Origin: Gari tellinella
Taxonomy: Eukaryota > Mollusca > Bivalvia > Cardiida > Psammobiidae
Direction of reading: 5' to 3'
Length of the DNA: 64,000 nt
Assembly: GCA_922989275.2 (NCBI GenBank)
Contig: OV277874.1
Coordinates: 20,696,154 to 20,760,153 of the forward strand
Each line of letters opens with the position of its first letter. Position 1 is the first letter of the stretch. This document shows, one piece after another, positions 42,101 to 51,665 of the stretch. The position numbers and the translations under genes are program-made. The notes under the pieces are model-generated. The model ran no database searches. It saw nothing but the letters and a program-made list of their open reading frames with translations, and had not been told where the DNA came from.

Positions 42101-42918
42101 TGTATTAAATAGCGCGAACTCTATCGAACCTCTCACCGCGAGCCTCTCTGCTTTGGGCGAACCATAAACCCTTGTTCATTAGCGCGAACTCTTCCGAACA
42201 ATTTCGCCGTGTACATTTCTGCTCGGGACGAACAACAGGTTCACCTGGCTTCAACATTGCATGCTTTTGACTCTCTCCTGGTCCCTCCACCCGTGGTTCG
42301 CCCCGAGCCGAGAGGTTCGCGACGAGAGGTTCGGTAGAGTTTGCACTATAGAACACAGGGCAGGTGGAGGGGCCTGACCTACGTTCACCAGTGCGAACTC
42401 TACCGAACCACTCGCCGCAAACCTCTCTGCTCGGGGAGAATTACAGATTCACATGACTCAGGGCTTCCATAAAATGACCAGAAAAATCCTAAAATTTTCA
42501 AATTTGCATTTTTCAAGTGTGATTTTACGAATCGTACCTTTACCCCGTAGCCTTTTTCTTGTTTTGTTGACATGCGACTGCTTAAAGCAGGCTGTAAGTA
42601 AAGCAGAATGCGCCTTAGGGCGCATTCTGCCTTACCTTCAGCCTGCTTTAAGCTACCATGAACTGGGGGAAAATCCGGAGATTTAGGAAAAATCCAGAGA
42701 AATGGCAGCCCTGATGACTTCAACATGTTCTTGTCTCATTTCTGGTCCATTCACCTGTGGTTCGCGGCGAGAGTTTCGGTAGAGTTCGCGCTAATGAACG
42801 TAGAGGAGGAAAGAGACAAAAGGATGCGATATTGAAGCCACGCGAAACTTGTGGTTCGTTCCGAGTAGACAGGTTCGCGGCGAGAGGTTCGGTAGAGTTC
42901 GCACTAATGAACGCAGGT
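42101..42918. mobile_element. Family U: GC-rich inverted repeats with GAACTCTACCGAACC
   Basis: GCGCGAACTCTATCGAACCT, AGCGCGAACTCTTCCGAAC and GTGCGAACTCTACCGAACC at the left are inverted relative to GAGAGGTTCGGTAGAGTTTG, AGAGTTTCGGTAGAGTTCGC and GAGGTTCGGTAGAGTTCGC. At least three units are joined; an F MITE splits one of them. Short frames here are artefacts. Confidence 0.75.
42459..42713 (+). mobile_element. F MITE in family U
   Basis: CAGGGCTTCCATAAAATGAC to CCAGAGAAATGGCAGCCCTG, flanked by ATGACT on both sides. The B-type core is AAAGCAGAATGCGCCTTAGG and inverse. Confidence 0.92.
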
Positions 42919-43266
42919 CTGATGTTGCTTTTTGGATACCCTTTGACACTTACCTCACCAATTTGACACCTAGTCACGTGTTCGCAGGCGTACTGGGTAC
43001 CTTGCTCCCGGCAAGTAAAACATATCGGTCCCCTGCCAGTAAGTGGTAGTCCTAATTTAAAAAATATATATTCCTATTAAGGGTGAGGGTCCCTAATGAA
43101 ATATCGGACTAATGTTTTCAATATCTGTAGTCTTCGGTGAGCGATCCACCATTCTCGTCATGCATAATTCGGAGCAAGCCGACAGATGACGAAAATAGCC
43201 GATCGCTCTCAGTAAAGTACATGAACCGATTTTGTTCCGATCTCATAAAGGGTCCTCAATATGCTG

Positions 43267-43511
43267 GGGCCCGTTTCATAAAGCTTCTTACGACAATTGT
43301 TGTCGTAAAAAGTCAAATCTTTAAAATACATTTAATTTCTTATTTCTCTATCTAATCCTGTCTTGTGACATCTTTTTGGAATCGTCTTTTCAAGACGATT
43401 CCAAAAAGATGTCACAAGACAGGATTAGATGGAGAAATAAATAATAATCGAGACTTTTATGATCTGAGTTACGACAACATTTGTCGTAGGAAGTTTTATG
43501 AAACGGGCCCC
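43267..43511. mobile_element. Complete family G palindrome element
   Basis: GGGCCCGTTTCATAAAGCTT and AGTTTTATGAAACGGGCCC ends, TTACGACAATTGTTGTCGTA near each end, and a long central hairpin GACGATTCCAAAAAGATGTC with its inverse. About 245 bases, nearly one hairpin. Confidence 0.88.
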
Positions 43512-43550
43512 TGATTCTTGCTTTGAAGCCATGTGTTCACTGTAGTGAAA

Positions 43551-43606
43551 GCAGGCTGAAAGTAAAGCAGGCTGAAAGTAAGGCAGACTGAAAGTAAGGC
43601 AGACTG
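43551..43606 (+). repeat. Small tandem expansion inside a B core
   Basis: GCAGGCTGAAAGTAA repeats about three to four times with changes, in a decayed B element (about 43520-43650). Confidence 0.75.
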
Positions 43607-43865
43607 CGCTTTTAGGTGCATTCTACTTTTCTTTCAGCATGCTTCGGATCCTGATCAGACCCGTTTTATTATATTGGAGTTAATTAATTCTATTCCGTTT
43701 TTTACTTTCAAAAGTTGATTTAACAATATATTAAAAATTGGAAACAGGACAGACCCTGATGCCAGAGTTCCCCTGAGAAGGATCTACACTGTATGACAAG
43801 TATACTCTTCAAAGGTACATTCTTTGCTTATGGCGAGTATATTTGTCCTTAGGGTTAAATATGTA

Positions 43866-44140
43866 AGGACTGAAACCTGGACGGTGTATTTGCAAATTCA
43901 AAAATACTCAAATAAAAGCAAATTTTTGGCATTGTCCTGAATAATATGGTATTGAAATCTGATAGGAATAAAAACATTCTCAAGAAAAATCACTGAATTT
44001 TAGTTTTTCAGATTTTCCTATTAGCTTTTTTTACGCAATTCTATAATAGGGCAAAATAGACTGTCAGATAAGAATACACCGGAAGTCTAACGCGTACTTA
44101 GTAGAAATTCAATCATACGAACTCGCGTTTATCCGAAAAT
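43866..44140. mobile_element. Old E-like element without clear tRNA part
   Basis: AGGACTGAAACCTGGACGG and ACTCAAATAAAAGCAAAT with AAAATCACTGAATTTTAG match the left part of E elements in diverged form. Similar pieces lie at about 56396-56660 and 56740-57030. Confidence 0.5.
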
Positions 44141-44147
44141 ACCGATA

Positions 44148-44513
44148 CAGTGAAACCCCTCTAAACCGGACATGTGTGGGGACAACAAAAATGTCCGATT
44201 TAAAGGGGTTTCCGGTTTAGAGGGGTTTTAACTTGTTTCTAGTATGGAAGATAGCTGACCGCTTAAAGCAGGTTGAAAGTAAAGCAGAATGCGCCTTAAG
44301 GCGCATTCTGCTTTACTTTCAACCTGCTTTAGGCTATCATCTGCTAGAATGTACAAACTATATCTTCAGTGTAAGAAAAAACCAAAGACGTAATAAGGCG
44401 TGTTGATGGTGTAATGGGTAAAAATAAAAAGGATTGGAAGCGGAACCAAAGCTTTTGTCCGGTTTAGAGAGGATTCCGGTATTTAGAGGTTCCGGTTTAG
44501 AGGGGTTTCACTG
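44148..44513. mobile_element. C3 MITE with B inside
   Basis: TA then CAGTGAAACCCCTCTAAACC, ending GGTTTAGAGGGGTTTCACTG then TA. B portion from 44228 to about 44422. Confidence 0.92.
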
Positions 44514-44515
44514 TA

Positions 44516-44660
44516 TATCAAAGTTGAAAGGTGGCTTAGCCTCGTTTTAACTTTCAAATACGGGTATGTTCAAATGTAGCGAGATCGACTTATCGAAATT
44601 CAACTTACGAAATACTGTCACAATCGATTTTAACGAGTTCGAAGTATCGAGTTTCTACTG
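44516..44660. mobile_element. C5 MITE, worn left end
   Basis: AAAGTTGAAAGGTGGCTTAG and CGTTTTAACTTTC hairpin, then GAGTTCGAAGTATCGAG and TTTCTACTG then TA. Confidence 0.65.
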
Positions 44661-44672
44661 TAATTTAGGGTA

Positions 44673-45030
44673 CAGCGTTCCCTCTCTACAACGGCACTCC
44701 AAACAACGATTCCCTCCTTACAACGACCCTTGTCGCAGTTCCCTATACAGGACAATTATGTCTAACGTTTTAAAGTTGCAATATCGTCTGCTTAAAATTG
44801 TCGTCTGCTGTTTTTCTCAAAGTAACATAATGAACATTTTTACAGAAAAAAACTTAATGAGGAGTGACAAAAAAGCTTGAATCCAGATCAGACGCCGCGT
44901 CACGCGGCGTCTGATCTGGATTCAAGCTGTTTGCAAATGTATTCAAAGTTCCCTCCCTGTAACGACTCCCTCCGAACAACGCACACATTTTCTGTCTCCC
45001 AATGGATGTCGTTGTAGAGAGGGAACGCTG
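44673..45030. mobile_element. C1 MITE
   Basis: TA then CAGCGTTCCCTCTCTACAAC, ending GTAGAGAGGGAACGCTG then TA. Perfect D core about 44871-44937 around GCCGCGTCACGCGGC. Confidence 0.93.
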
Positions 45031-45175
45031 TATATCTTATTACATGTATGCCCTCTCCACACAGGCTCGAATCCCGACACAGCTCATTTTGTCTTAGAAA
45101 TGTATTTTAACCGAAATCCTTTTCCTTAACTAATATTTTCGTGTTTATATATGCCCCTGGTACCAATTAAGATAT

Positions 45176-45425
45176 TTAACCCTTTCACTCTCAATGACGC
45201 TTAAAAGCGCGTTTGAAAACAGTTTGGGTCCTGTTTAGACGCCGCGCATTACGAGACATCTGATCAGGATCGAAACTGTTTGACACTCGTTTTGAAATTT
45301 CTTCAGTCAAACTGCCTTATGTTTTGAATTTGAAACGACATTGCAGACGACAAAATTGAAGCAGACGACAATGAAACGGTGAAGGGGTAAAAATCTCACG
45401 AAAAATTTGGTAGTGAAAGGGTTAA
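45176..45425. mobile_element. L element
   Basis: TTAACCCTTTCACTCTCAA to TTTGGTAGTGAAAGGGTTAA. Contains a diverged D core and GCAGACGACAAAATTGAAGC. Confidence 0.88.
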
Positions 45426-45599
45426 ATTTGGTGTATAGTCTCTTTAACATAGTTTCTCTATACTGTCACCTGCTGTGCCGCAACCTTTTATGTTACAAAA
45501 GTTTCCATGGCAACACTCCGAACAAACAATTACCCTTTGATCGTCTCCGTGCAATACAAATCGTCTTTTTGTACTGCATTTCTGAAACAAGTTCAGGAC

Positions 45600-46033
45600 T
45601 CATTCAACACCAATTAACTCTTGTGGGTTTTAAGGAAATCTTGTGGATCGTTTAAGTCACTACAACATAAAACAGTCTACTTGGAATTCAGGGTAGTTTG
45701 ATAAATACTGATCAAAAATTAGAAAACTGTGCAGACACTGATCAGAGGGCTCCTATAGGAGCCCTCTGATCTGGGTCTTCACTGGTTTTTAATGTAATGA
45801 GTATACAGTCAAACTTCGATATCTAGAACTCGATTAAGTCGAACATACCCATATTTTAAAGTTAAAACGTGGCTAAGCCACGTTTTAACTTTGAAATACG
45901 GGTATGTTTTGATAAACTGAGCATATAACAATGCAATTCATGTGTCGAAATATCTGATAATTCGAGTTAAGCGAGTTCGAGATATCGAAGTTCGACTGTA
46001 TTTTAAACAGGTCCATGATGTAGAAAGAGTTAA
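45600..46033. mobile_element. Q element with C5 inserted
   Basis: TCATTCAACACCAATTAACTC to GATGTAGAAAGAGTTAA; D2 palindrome around GGGCTCCTATAGGAGCCC at 45740-45765. The C5 MITE splits its right part at TA. Confidence 0.8.
45805..45998. mobile_element. C5 MITE
   Basis: TA then CAGTCAAACTTCGATATCTA, ending AGATATCGAAGTTCGACTG then TA; central hairpin AAAACGTGGCTAAGCCACGT. The TIR is typical of pogo-type elements. Confidence 0.93.
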
Positions 46034-46125
46034 ATTTTACCGTGCTAAGCGCGACCTGGTAAATATTAGTAAACAGTTTGGATCCTGATCAGACGTCGCG
46101 TAACAGGGATTCCAAACAATATGGC

Positions 46126-46376
46126 TTAACTGTTTCCTCCCTAAAACTTCAAATAGACAATCCCAGTTTCCATTTTAGTCTAGTCCATTTCTGACTTTTA
46201 AGGGTTGTTTTTGTCAATGTTTTGCATTATGACAAACAGTGAAGTACAAGATCAGAGGGCTCCGTAAGGAGCCCTCTGATCTGGGTATTCACTGTTTGCA
46301 TAGGACACGTGCACTTTTCACATGTATACTGTTTGAAAAGGACGCCTTTATGCGGGACTAGGGTTCAAAGGGTTAA
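46126..46376. mobile_element. R element, inverted
   Basis: TTAACTGTTTCCTCCCTAAA to ACTAGGGTTCAAAGGGTTAA; palindrome AGAGGGCTCCGTAAGGAGCC. Shares its right TTAA with the following B element. Confidence 0.9.
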
Positions 46377-47625
46377 CACACTACCCCAAAGCCTGTGTCT
46401 AGTTTTGACAAGAGCCGCATGCGGCCCTAAATCGCTCACATGGTACCCATGGTTACGTCATGGTGACGTCAAATTGAATAAGTGATTTGGGAAACCCATG
46501 AATAATTTCTGTCAAATTATTCCTAAATCGGATCAGTAGTTTCAGAGGAAAGGTTTTTGAAAAAAAATTATACAGTAGTATAAGGAAAACTTACCCCACC
46601 CACTGGCGGCCATGTTTTGTAAGATAACAATTTTTTTTAAGAAATATGGTAGAGGGTCATCAATGGATAATTTGTGTAAAATTATTTTCAATTTGGACAA
46701 GTAGTTTCAGAGAAGAAGACTTTTAAAGTTTTTACTATACAATAATAAAAGGAAAACTTACCCCACCCACTGGCGGCCATGTTTGTAAAGATAACAAAAT
46801 TATTTTAAGAAATCTGGTAGGGGGTCATCAATGGATCATTTGTGTAAAATTATTTTTAATTTGGACATGTAGTTTCAGAGAAGATTTTTTAAAAAGTTTT
46901 TACTATACAGTAATATAAGGAAAACTTACCCCACCCACTGGCAGACATGTTTTTTAAGATAACAAAATTATTTTAAGAAATCTGGTAGAGGGTCACCTAT
47001 GGATCATTTGTGTGAAATTACTTTTAAATCTGACCAGTGGTTTCAGAGAAGAATATTTTTAAAGTTTTCGCTATATAGCCATATAAGGAAAATCTACCCC
47101 ACCCACAGCGGCCATGTTTCTTAAGATAGGAAAATTATTTCAAGAAATCTGATAGACAGTCACCCATGGAGCATTTGGGTAAAATTATTTTCAATTGGAC
47201 CAGTAGTTTTGGACAAGAAGATTTTTAAAGTTTTTTTAATTGGTTGCCATGGCAACCACAATTTCATCTGGATCACCTATATTTCAAGAAATCTGAGAGA
47301 CTACCCTACAATGAACAATCATATGAAGTTTCGGTGAAATTGGCCCAGTGGTTTCTGAGAAGAAGATCTTTAAAGAAAAGGTTTGACGACGGACTGACGG
47401 ACGACGGACACAGTCAGGGCGATCACAATAGCTCACCTTGGCACTTCGTGCCAGGTGAGCTAAAACAGATAACCACTTCACGCAGATTGAAAGTATTTTA
47501 GCAGAATACGCTTTCAACCTGTTAGGGAAATAGAAAATATTAGTACATATACATGATTGTATAAATTGGAACTATTTCTATGATGGAAAATAATTTAAAG
47601 GCATATTTGTTAGGTAATGGGTTAA
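46373..47625. mobile_element. B MITE split by a complete family I repeat
   Basis: TTAACACACTACCCCAAAGC at the left and TTAGGTAATGGGTTAA at the right. The I repeat entered its TTTTGA-AACAG segment. Confidence 0.85.
46409..47463 (-). mobile_element. Complete family I repeat, minus orientation
   Basis: Starts CAAGAGCCGCATGCGGCCC and ends with the hairpin AGCTCACCTTGGCACTTCGT then GCCAGGTGAGCTAA. Four units with CTTACCCCACCCACTGGC and AGTAGTTTCAGAG make the body. Comparison with uninterrupted B copies shows no obvious target duplication. Confidence 0.82.
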
Positions 47626-48031
47626 AAAAGATTTTGAAATTTTCACAGAAGATGGAAGCAGACGAAAATAATCAGCATACTAAGGATTAAAACAACAATT
47701 TACAGTGAAATCCCTCCGCTCAATGTAAGCCTCCGCGTGCAGTCTGTATGGGAGACAACTTAACAAAATGTAATTTAGTACACGTTTTGGTGTAAATAAA
47801 GCAAAAGATAGGTAAACTAGATGAGATCATGATGAGGAATGATTTCAGGAAGGAGATTTCGGCTAATCGCAGTCGCTATAAAGCAGCGCATGTGATGAAA
47901 ACCAACGACCTGCATTCCTTTTAGTTCTTGGCAGAGGGGATAATCTCGGTCAATTAGACAAATACATGTACATGTAAACAAAATTATTACACCTCGCTTT
48001 GAGTTATGTACAATGTTAATTTTCTACAGAC
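47626..48031. other. Unassigned sequence
   Basis: ACAGTGAAATCCCTCCGCTC at 47711 looks like a pogo-type left end without a right partner. Nothing else recognised. Confidence 0.3.
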
Positions 48032-48119
48032 TATTCAAATTGTCAACCCTCGAAAACAAGTATGTCACCTCGGCTTCGCAACGGGTTGACATTCTTCTTC
48101 TCTGGTTGACAATTTGAAT
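48032..48119. repeat. Short inverted-repeat element
   Basis: ATTCAAATTGTCAACC and GGTTGACAATTTGAAT enclose about 55 bases with a further inverted GGGTTGACATTC. Confidence 0.75.
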
Positions 48120-48320
48120 GTCACGCAAACTGTCATCTAATATTTATATAATATCTCCTATTACAAGTAAGCCCAAGAATTGTGGCAAGGTAGAAATAGC
48201 TAGGGAAAAAGAGGGGATAAAATAGAAATGGAGAGAAAGACAGACGGCGACAGTTGGAGAAAAACTCTTGAAACCATTGGAATTTGCAATGGATGAATTG
48301 AGAAAGTGAGATAGAACAAC

Positions 48321-48475
48321 CTGTTTTGGCATACAGCCAGCACTGTACCGCACCAAACCACCACTAGTGACGTATTGGTTCACGTAACACATGTCCTCTG
48401 GGACGCATGACGTAACCAAATTACAATCTGACGTATGCACCATGTCATCACACTGTAGACATCTTACAAGATTTC
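48321..48475 (-). CDS. Ly6/three-finger-type domain exon
   Basis: Minus-strand exon of 155 bases between the acceptor TTTTCTCAG and a weak donor GTTGTT. It reads NLVRCLQCDDMVHTSDCNLV, then TSCVPEDMCYVNQYVTSGG and RYSAGCMPKQ. Cysteine spacing C-x2-C-x8-C-x6-C-x6-C followed by a late Cys is that of Ly6/uPAR modules, which are small disulfide domains of secreted or GPI-anchored proteins. It enters with two bases of a codon and ends in phase 0, as does the exon at 62344. No signal-peptide or C-terminal exon was found, so the gene is incomplete here. Confidence 0.62.
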
Positions 48476-48600
48476 CTGAGAAAACAAAACACCTCAACTC
48501 AATTTTCAACTCAATTTTATTGGCAATCGGCAACATAAAAGCGCCATTGGCACCATCTGAAAATATTGTGTGAGTTCAATAGCTTGCATGACGTTGCTGT

Positions 48601-48664
48601 CAGAATATGACGTATGCACTATACGTATGTCCTCACATTGTAGACATCTTACAAGAGTCTAGCT
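48601..48664 (-). pseudogene. Partial Ly6-type exon
   Basis: Reads TLVRCLQCEDIRIVHTSYS on the minus strand, closely matching the start of the 48321 exon, after which similarity stops. The acceptor-like CTCTTTCAG is present. Confidence 0.5.
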
Positions 48665-48860
48665 GAAAGAGACTGTAAACAAAATGGTGTAGATTCTATT
48701 TGCGTTATCTGAAAATAATTTAATACTGTTTGTTTTTATTACTTTTGGTTAGCTACGAGTGGCTGTAATGTTTGTTTAATTTAAGGAATAATTCGAATAT
48801 TTATTGTACGAGTATTAATGGAGGTATGAAAAAAAAACCTGGTCACACTGTATTAATCCG

Positions 48861-49088
48861 TCCTGCTTCACGCAGCGCTTGTGGTGAGCAGTTGGACTAT
48901 AAGAAAGTAGTCCAAACAAGGCCTGGCCTGATTTTTTTTCTTTCATGGGGTTATGAAACAAAAATTACAGCCAATCACAGCTAACCAAAAGTATTGAAAA
49001 CAAACAAATTATAACCCCATGAAAAAAATCGGGGCTACTTTCTCTTTGTCCAACTCACTGCTCTCCGCAAGCGCTGCATGAAGCAGGA
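48861..49088. repeat. ~228-base imperfect palindrome
   Basis: TCCTGCTTCACGCAGCGCTT...TTCATGGGGTTAT pairs with ATAACCCCATGAAAAAAATC...AAGCGCTGCATGAAGCAGGA. Parts of the longer flanks (GGAATAATTCGAATATTTAT) also reappear inverted near 49380. Confidence 0.75.
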
Positions 49089-49250
49089 CGCTAAATGACG
49101 TTCGACGTTACTACAAAAAACGTTGCGTTTTGGTGGAAAATATATATGGCGGCGGGACTACATCCTACGTTTTAAAAGTGTTAAATAATGACCACTCGTT
49201 TCAGATTCTCTATTGAACAACTTTCTTAAATTCAGTAGTGATATTAAATT

Positions 49251-49402
49251 ATAAGGAATAATAGGGAATATTTATTGTATTCATGGAGGTATGGGGAAAA
49301 AATGGTCACACTTTTGTACGAAACCGTTTCTCGGTTTCATACAGTATGACCAGGGGGGTTTCATACCTCCATGAATATAATAATTCGAACTATTCCTTAA
49401 AT
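49251..49402. repeat. ~150-base imperfect palindrome
   Basis: ATAAGGAATAATAGGG...CATGGAGGTATG pairs with CATACCTCCATG...CGAACTATTCCTTA; inner arms ACGAAACCGTTTCTCGGTTTC and similar. The outer arm is shared with 48780-48830. Confidence 0.7.
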
Positions 49403-49810
49403 ATTATTATACTGCAAAGTAAATTCCTTACTTTTGATTGGGTACCGAGCCCTAGACGTGATCCCAAGTACCCTGTGAGCTGACATGGGTACTTAGAAAT
49501 GCAACTGTTTTAATTGGCTGACAGGTCCCTGAGTCTTGCTTTGTAGAAAATATAATGGCCAACTGCTCGACAGGATTGAGAGCATTCAATCGTGCAACCC
49601 CCGTTTTAAGTCCATTTCGGCTAAGAACCAATCGAGTTTTGGATCTTTCAACAGTCGCATTGTTTCTGGGAAAGTTTGACGCCGAAGTCAACGAGTATGG
49701 CCATTTTTCTTATGAATAACAACCGTCAGAAATATGACGTCATTTACGCTCAACGTTATCTGCTTTGGCGCGAATTTGTTATAGTATAGTTATACAGTTT
49801 TTAACAGTCT

Positions 49811-49975
49811 ATATGAGGATTTCTTCCTGGCTGTTCGGCGCCATATGACCATTTCGTGTGTCGCGGTGCCGTAAAACTCAATCAAAACAATCTTCCCGGC
49901 TGAGGTAAATCATGTTGCCAGAGCCGTTAGGCGAGGGCTATATGATTTTACCAGCCGGGAAGAAATCCTCATGTA
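49811..49975. mobile_element. Short inverted-repeat element
   Basis: ATATGAGGATTTCTTCC at the left and GGAAGAAATCCTCATGTA at the right, about 165 bases. Confidence 0.7.
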
Positions 49976-50069
49976 CACTGTGAAAAAAAATTATAACGAA
50001 TTTATTATACTGCAAAGTTTTCACTGTTCAAACGAAATATTTCTGATTGTGTCGTGTACAGCGCTCATA

Positions 50070-50155
50070 GTATCATGTATGCACTATGATGCATGACGTC
50101 ACAAAGTTACGCTCTGACGTATGCGCTATGTCATCACACTGTATACATCTAACAT
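50070..50155 (-). pseudogene. Decayed Ly6-type exon
   Basis: Minus strand reads VRCIQCDDIAHTSERNFVTS then CIIVHT and a stop. Compared with the intact exon, the third Cys is Arg and the second half is lost. It sits just before the LINE. Confidence 0.5.
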
Positions 50156-50486
50156 ACTATCCCCTGCGAACAGGAAGGACGTGTTTTCATAAAGCGGGAA
50201 CATTCGGGGTCAGTTTTTATTTTTCATTGGAAGTTAAAGACACAATATAACAAAAGTGACATTTAGTACGATTATTTAACAATTGCTGAAACTGAAATGT
50301 AAATAAAGCAGCAAGTTGAACGTTTATAAAGGCTAAAACGATTTGACAAAAGTCAGGCGATATACCCCACCCACACATTTACAAAAGTTTTAAGTGACGT
50401 CACACCTACGTCATATTGCAATTCATAGTCGCAAAGGACAGTGCCTTGTAAAAATTTAGAAAATTTAGCTTAAACAACAAATAGAG

Positions 50487-51665
50487 ATGAACACAGAAAG
50501 TGATAAAATGGATGGCGATTTATTTATGAACGGTGGTACCAACGTGGTCAAGGGCGACCAAAATGTGTTTACAAAAGAAAATGATTGGGAAACTGTTAAC
50601 CGCTCAAGATCAAATAAAAGGCACAAGCCAGACTCTAGTTTGACCAGTGGATCTAGCCTAGACACCTTCAAAGATCTTGACATACATGATAAATTGAACT
50701 TTCTACACGCCGATATACATAAACAAAATGAGCAGTCGGCGAATATTGAAAGGAAACTTGACTCGTGTTTATCATTACGTAACCGTGTCAACACGGTAGA
50801 GGTGGACCTATGTGATGTCGACAGAAGGCTTTTGCTACTTGAATACAAATCGATCGATATTGAGGCTAGAAGCCGCCGCAAAAACCTAATTTTTCATGGC
50901 TTCGAGGAGGAAAGGTTAGAATCCTGCCCCGACAAAATCTACACCTTCCTCAAAACTAAACTGAATGTAGAATCCTGCAGAATTGACCGCGCCCATCGAC
51001 TGGGGCGTTTCAAACGAGGCTCCGACAGACCAATTATTGTCGCGTTCAACGACTACACAGCGGTAGAAAGCATTTTGTCTAACGCATACAAACTTAAAGG
51101 CAGTCGCATCAGCATTAACCGGGACTATCCCAAAGAAATAGTAAACGCGCGAAAGTCTCTATGGCCGCTTTACAAAGACATGAAAGCCGAGGCTGCCCGA
51201 CAGGATTCAGATGCTGCAACCAGGAGCGATACCCAACAGCGCAGCAAGGTTTCAATTGTTTATCCCGCAAAATTGATAAAAGATGGTCGTGTTATTGAAG
51301 ACGTGTTCCCGATGTGGGATAAAATCCTCTCGGGAACTCGTATTCAATACACAAAGCCTCAAATGTCAAATAGTGATACTGCTAACGGTCAAGAATCAGA
51401 CCAACCTCGTACACGGAATGAAAACATACCTACAGGTGACACTACTCGTGCGAACTACCCACGTACTACAGAGCCTGCAAGCAGTAAAACCCCGTCATTA
51501 CAGCAGCGCCAGTCACGCTCGCCTACACGTCGCGCCTACAGTAAAGCATTTCGCAACCGTACACTATCCAGGCATGACAACACGGATGGATCAATACATA
51601 GGCCATTGTATAGAGAATACGGAAATGAACTGTCCTCATCACCGCAATTATCCAAACAACATTAG
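50487..51665 (+). CDS. LINE ORF1 protein (coiled coil + RRM-like RNA-binding)
   Basis: 392 codons from ATG to TAG. Residues about 60-128 are heptad-like (coiled coil). RRKNLIFHGFEE at 130-141 begins the RRM-like fold, and RAHRLG at 168-173 starts the conserved basic part seen in L1-type ORF1 proteins that bind the element RNA. The C-terminal 120 residues are Ser/Thr/Arg-rich and disordered, without zinc knuckles. The UAG at 51663 lies in the same frame as ORF2. Confidence 0.88.
   Translation: MNTESDKMDGDLFMNGGTNVVKGDQNVFTKENDWETVNRSRSNKRHKPDSSLTSGSSLDTFKDLDIHDKLNFLHADIHKQNEQSANIERKLDSCLSLRNRVNTVEVDLCDVDRRLLLLEYKSIDIEARSRRKNLIFHGFEEERLESCPDKIYTFLKTKLNVESCRIDRAHRLGRFKRGSDRPIIVAFNDYTAVESILSNAYKLKGSRISINRDYPKEIVNARKSLWPLYKDMKAEAARQDSDAATRSDTQQRSKVSIVYPAKLIKDGRVIEDVFPMWDKILSGTRIQYTKPQMSNSDTANGQESDQPRTRNENIPTGDTTRANYPRTTEPASSKTPSLQQRQSRSPTRRAYSKAFRNRTLSRHDNTDGSIHRPLYREYGNELSSSPQLSKQH

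Noticed and set aside
42105..42977. Several arginine-rich frames
   Set aside because: Produced by the GC-rich inverted repeats of family U and present in mirrored form on both strands.
45061..45085. B-box-like GGCTCGAATCCCG
   Set aside because: No A box or stems upstream; too little to call a tRNA or SINE.
50465..50881. 138-codon minus-strand frame, and 51950-52456 minus
   Set aside because: Both are antisense shadows of the LINE ORF1 and ORF2.
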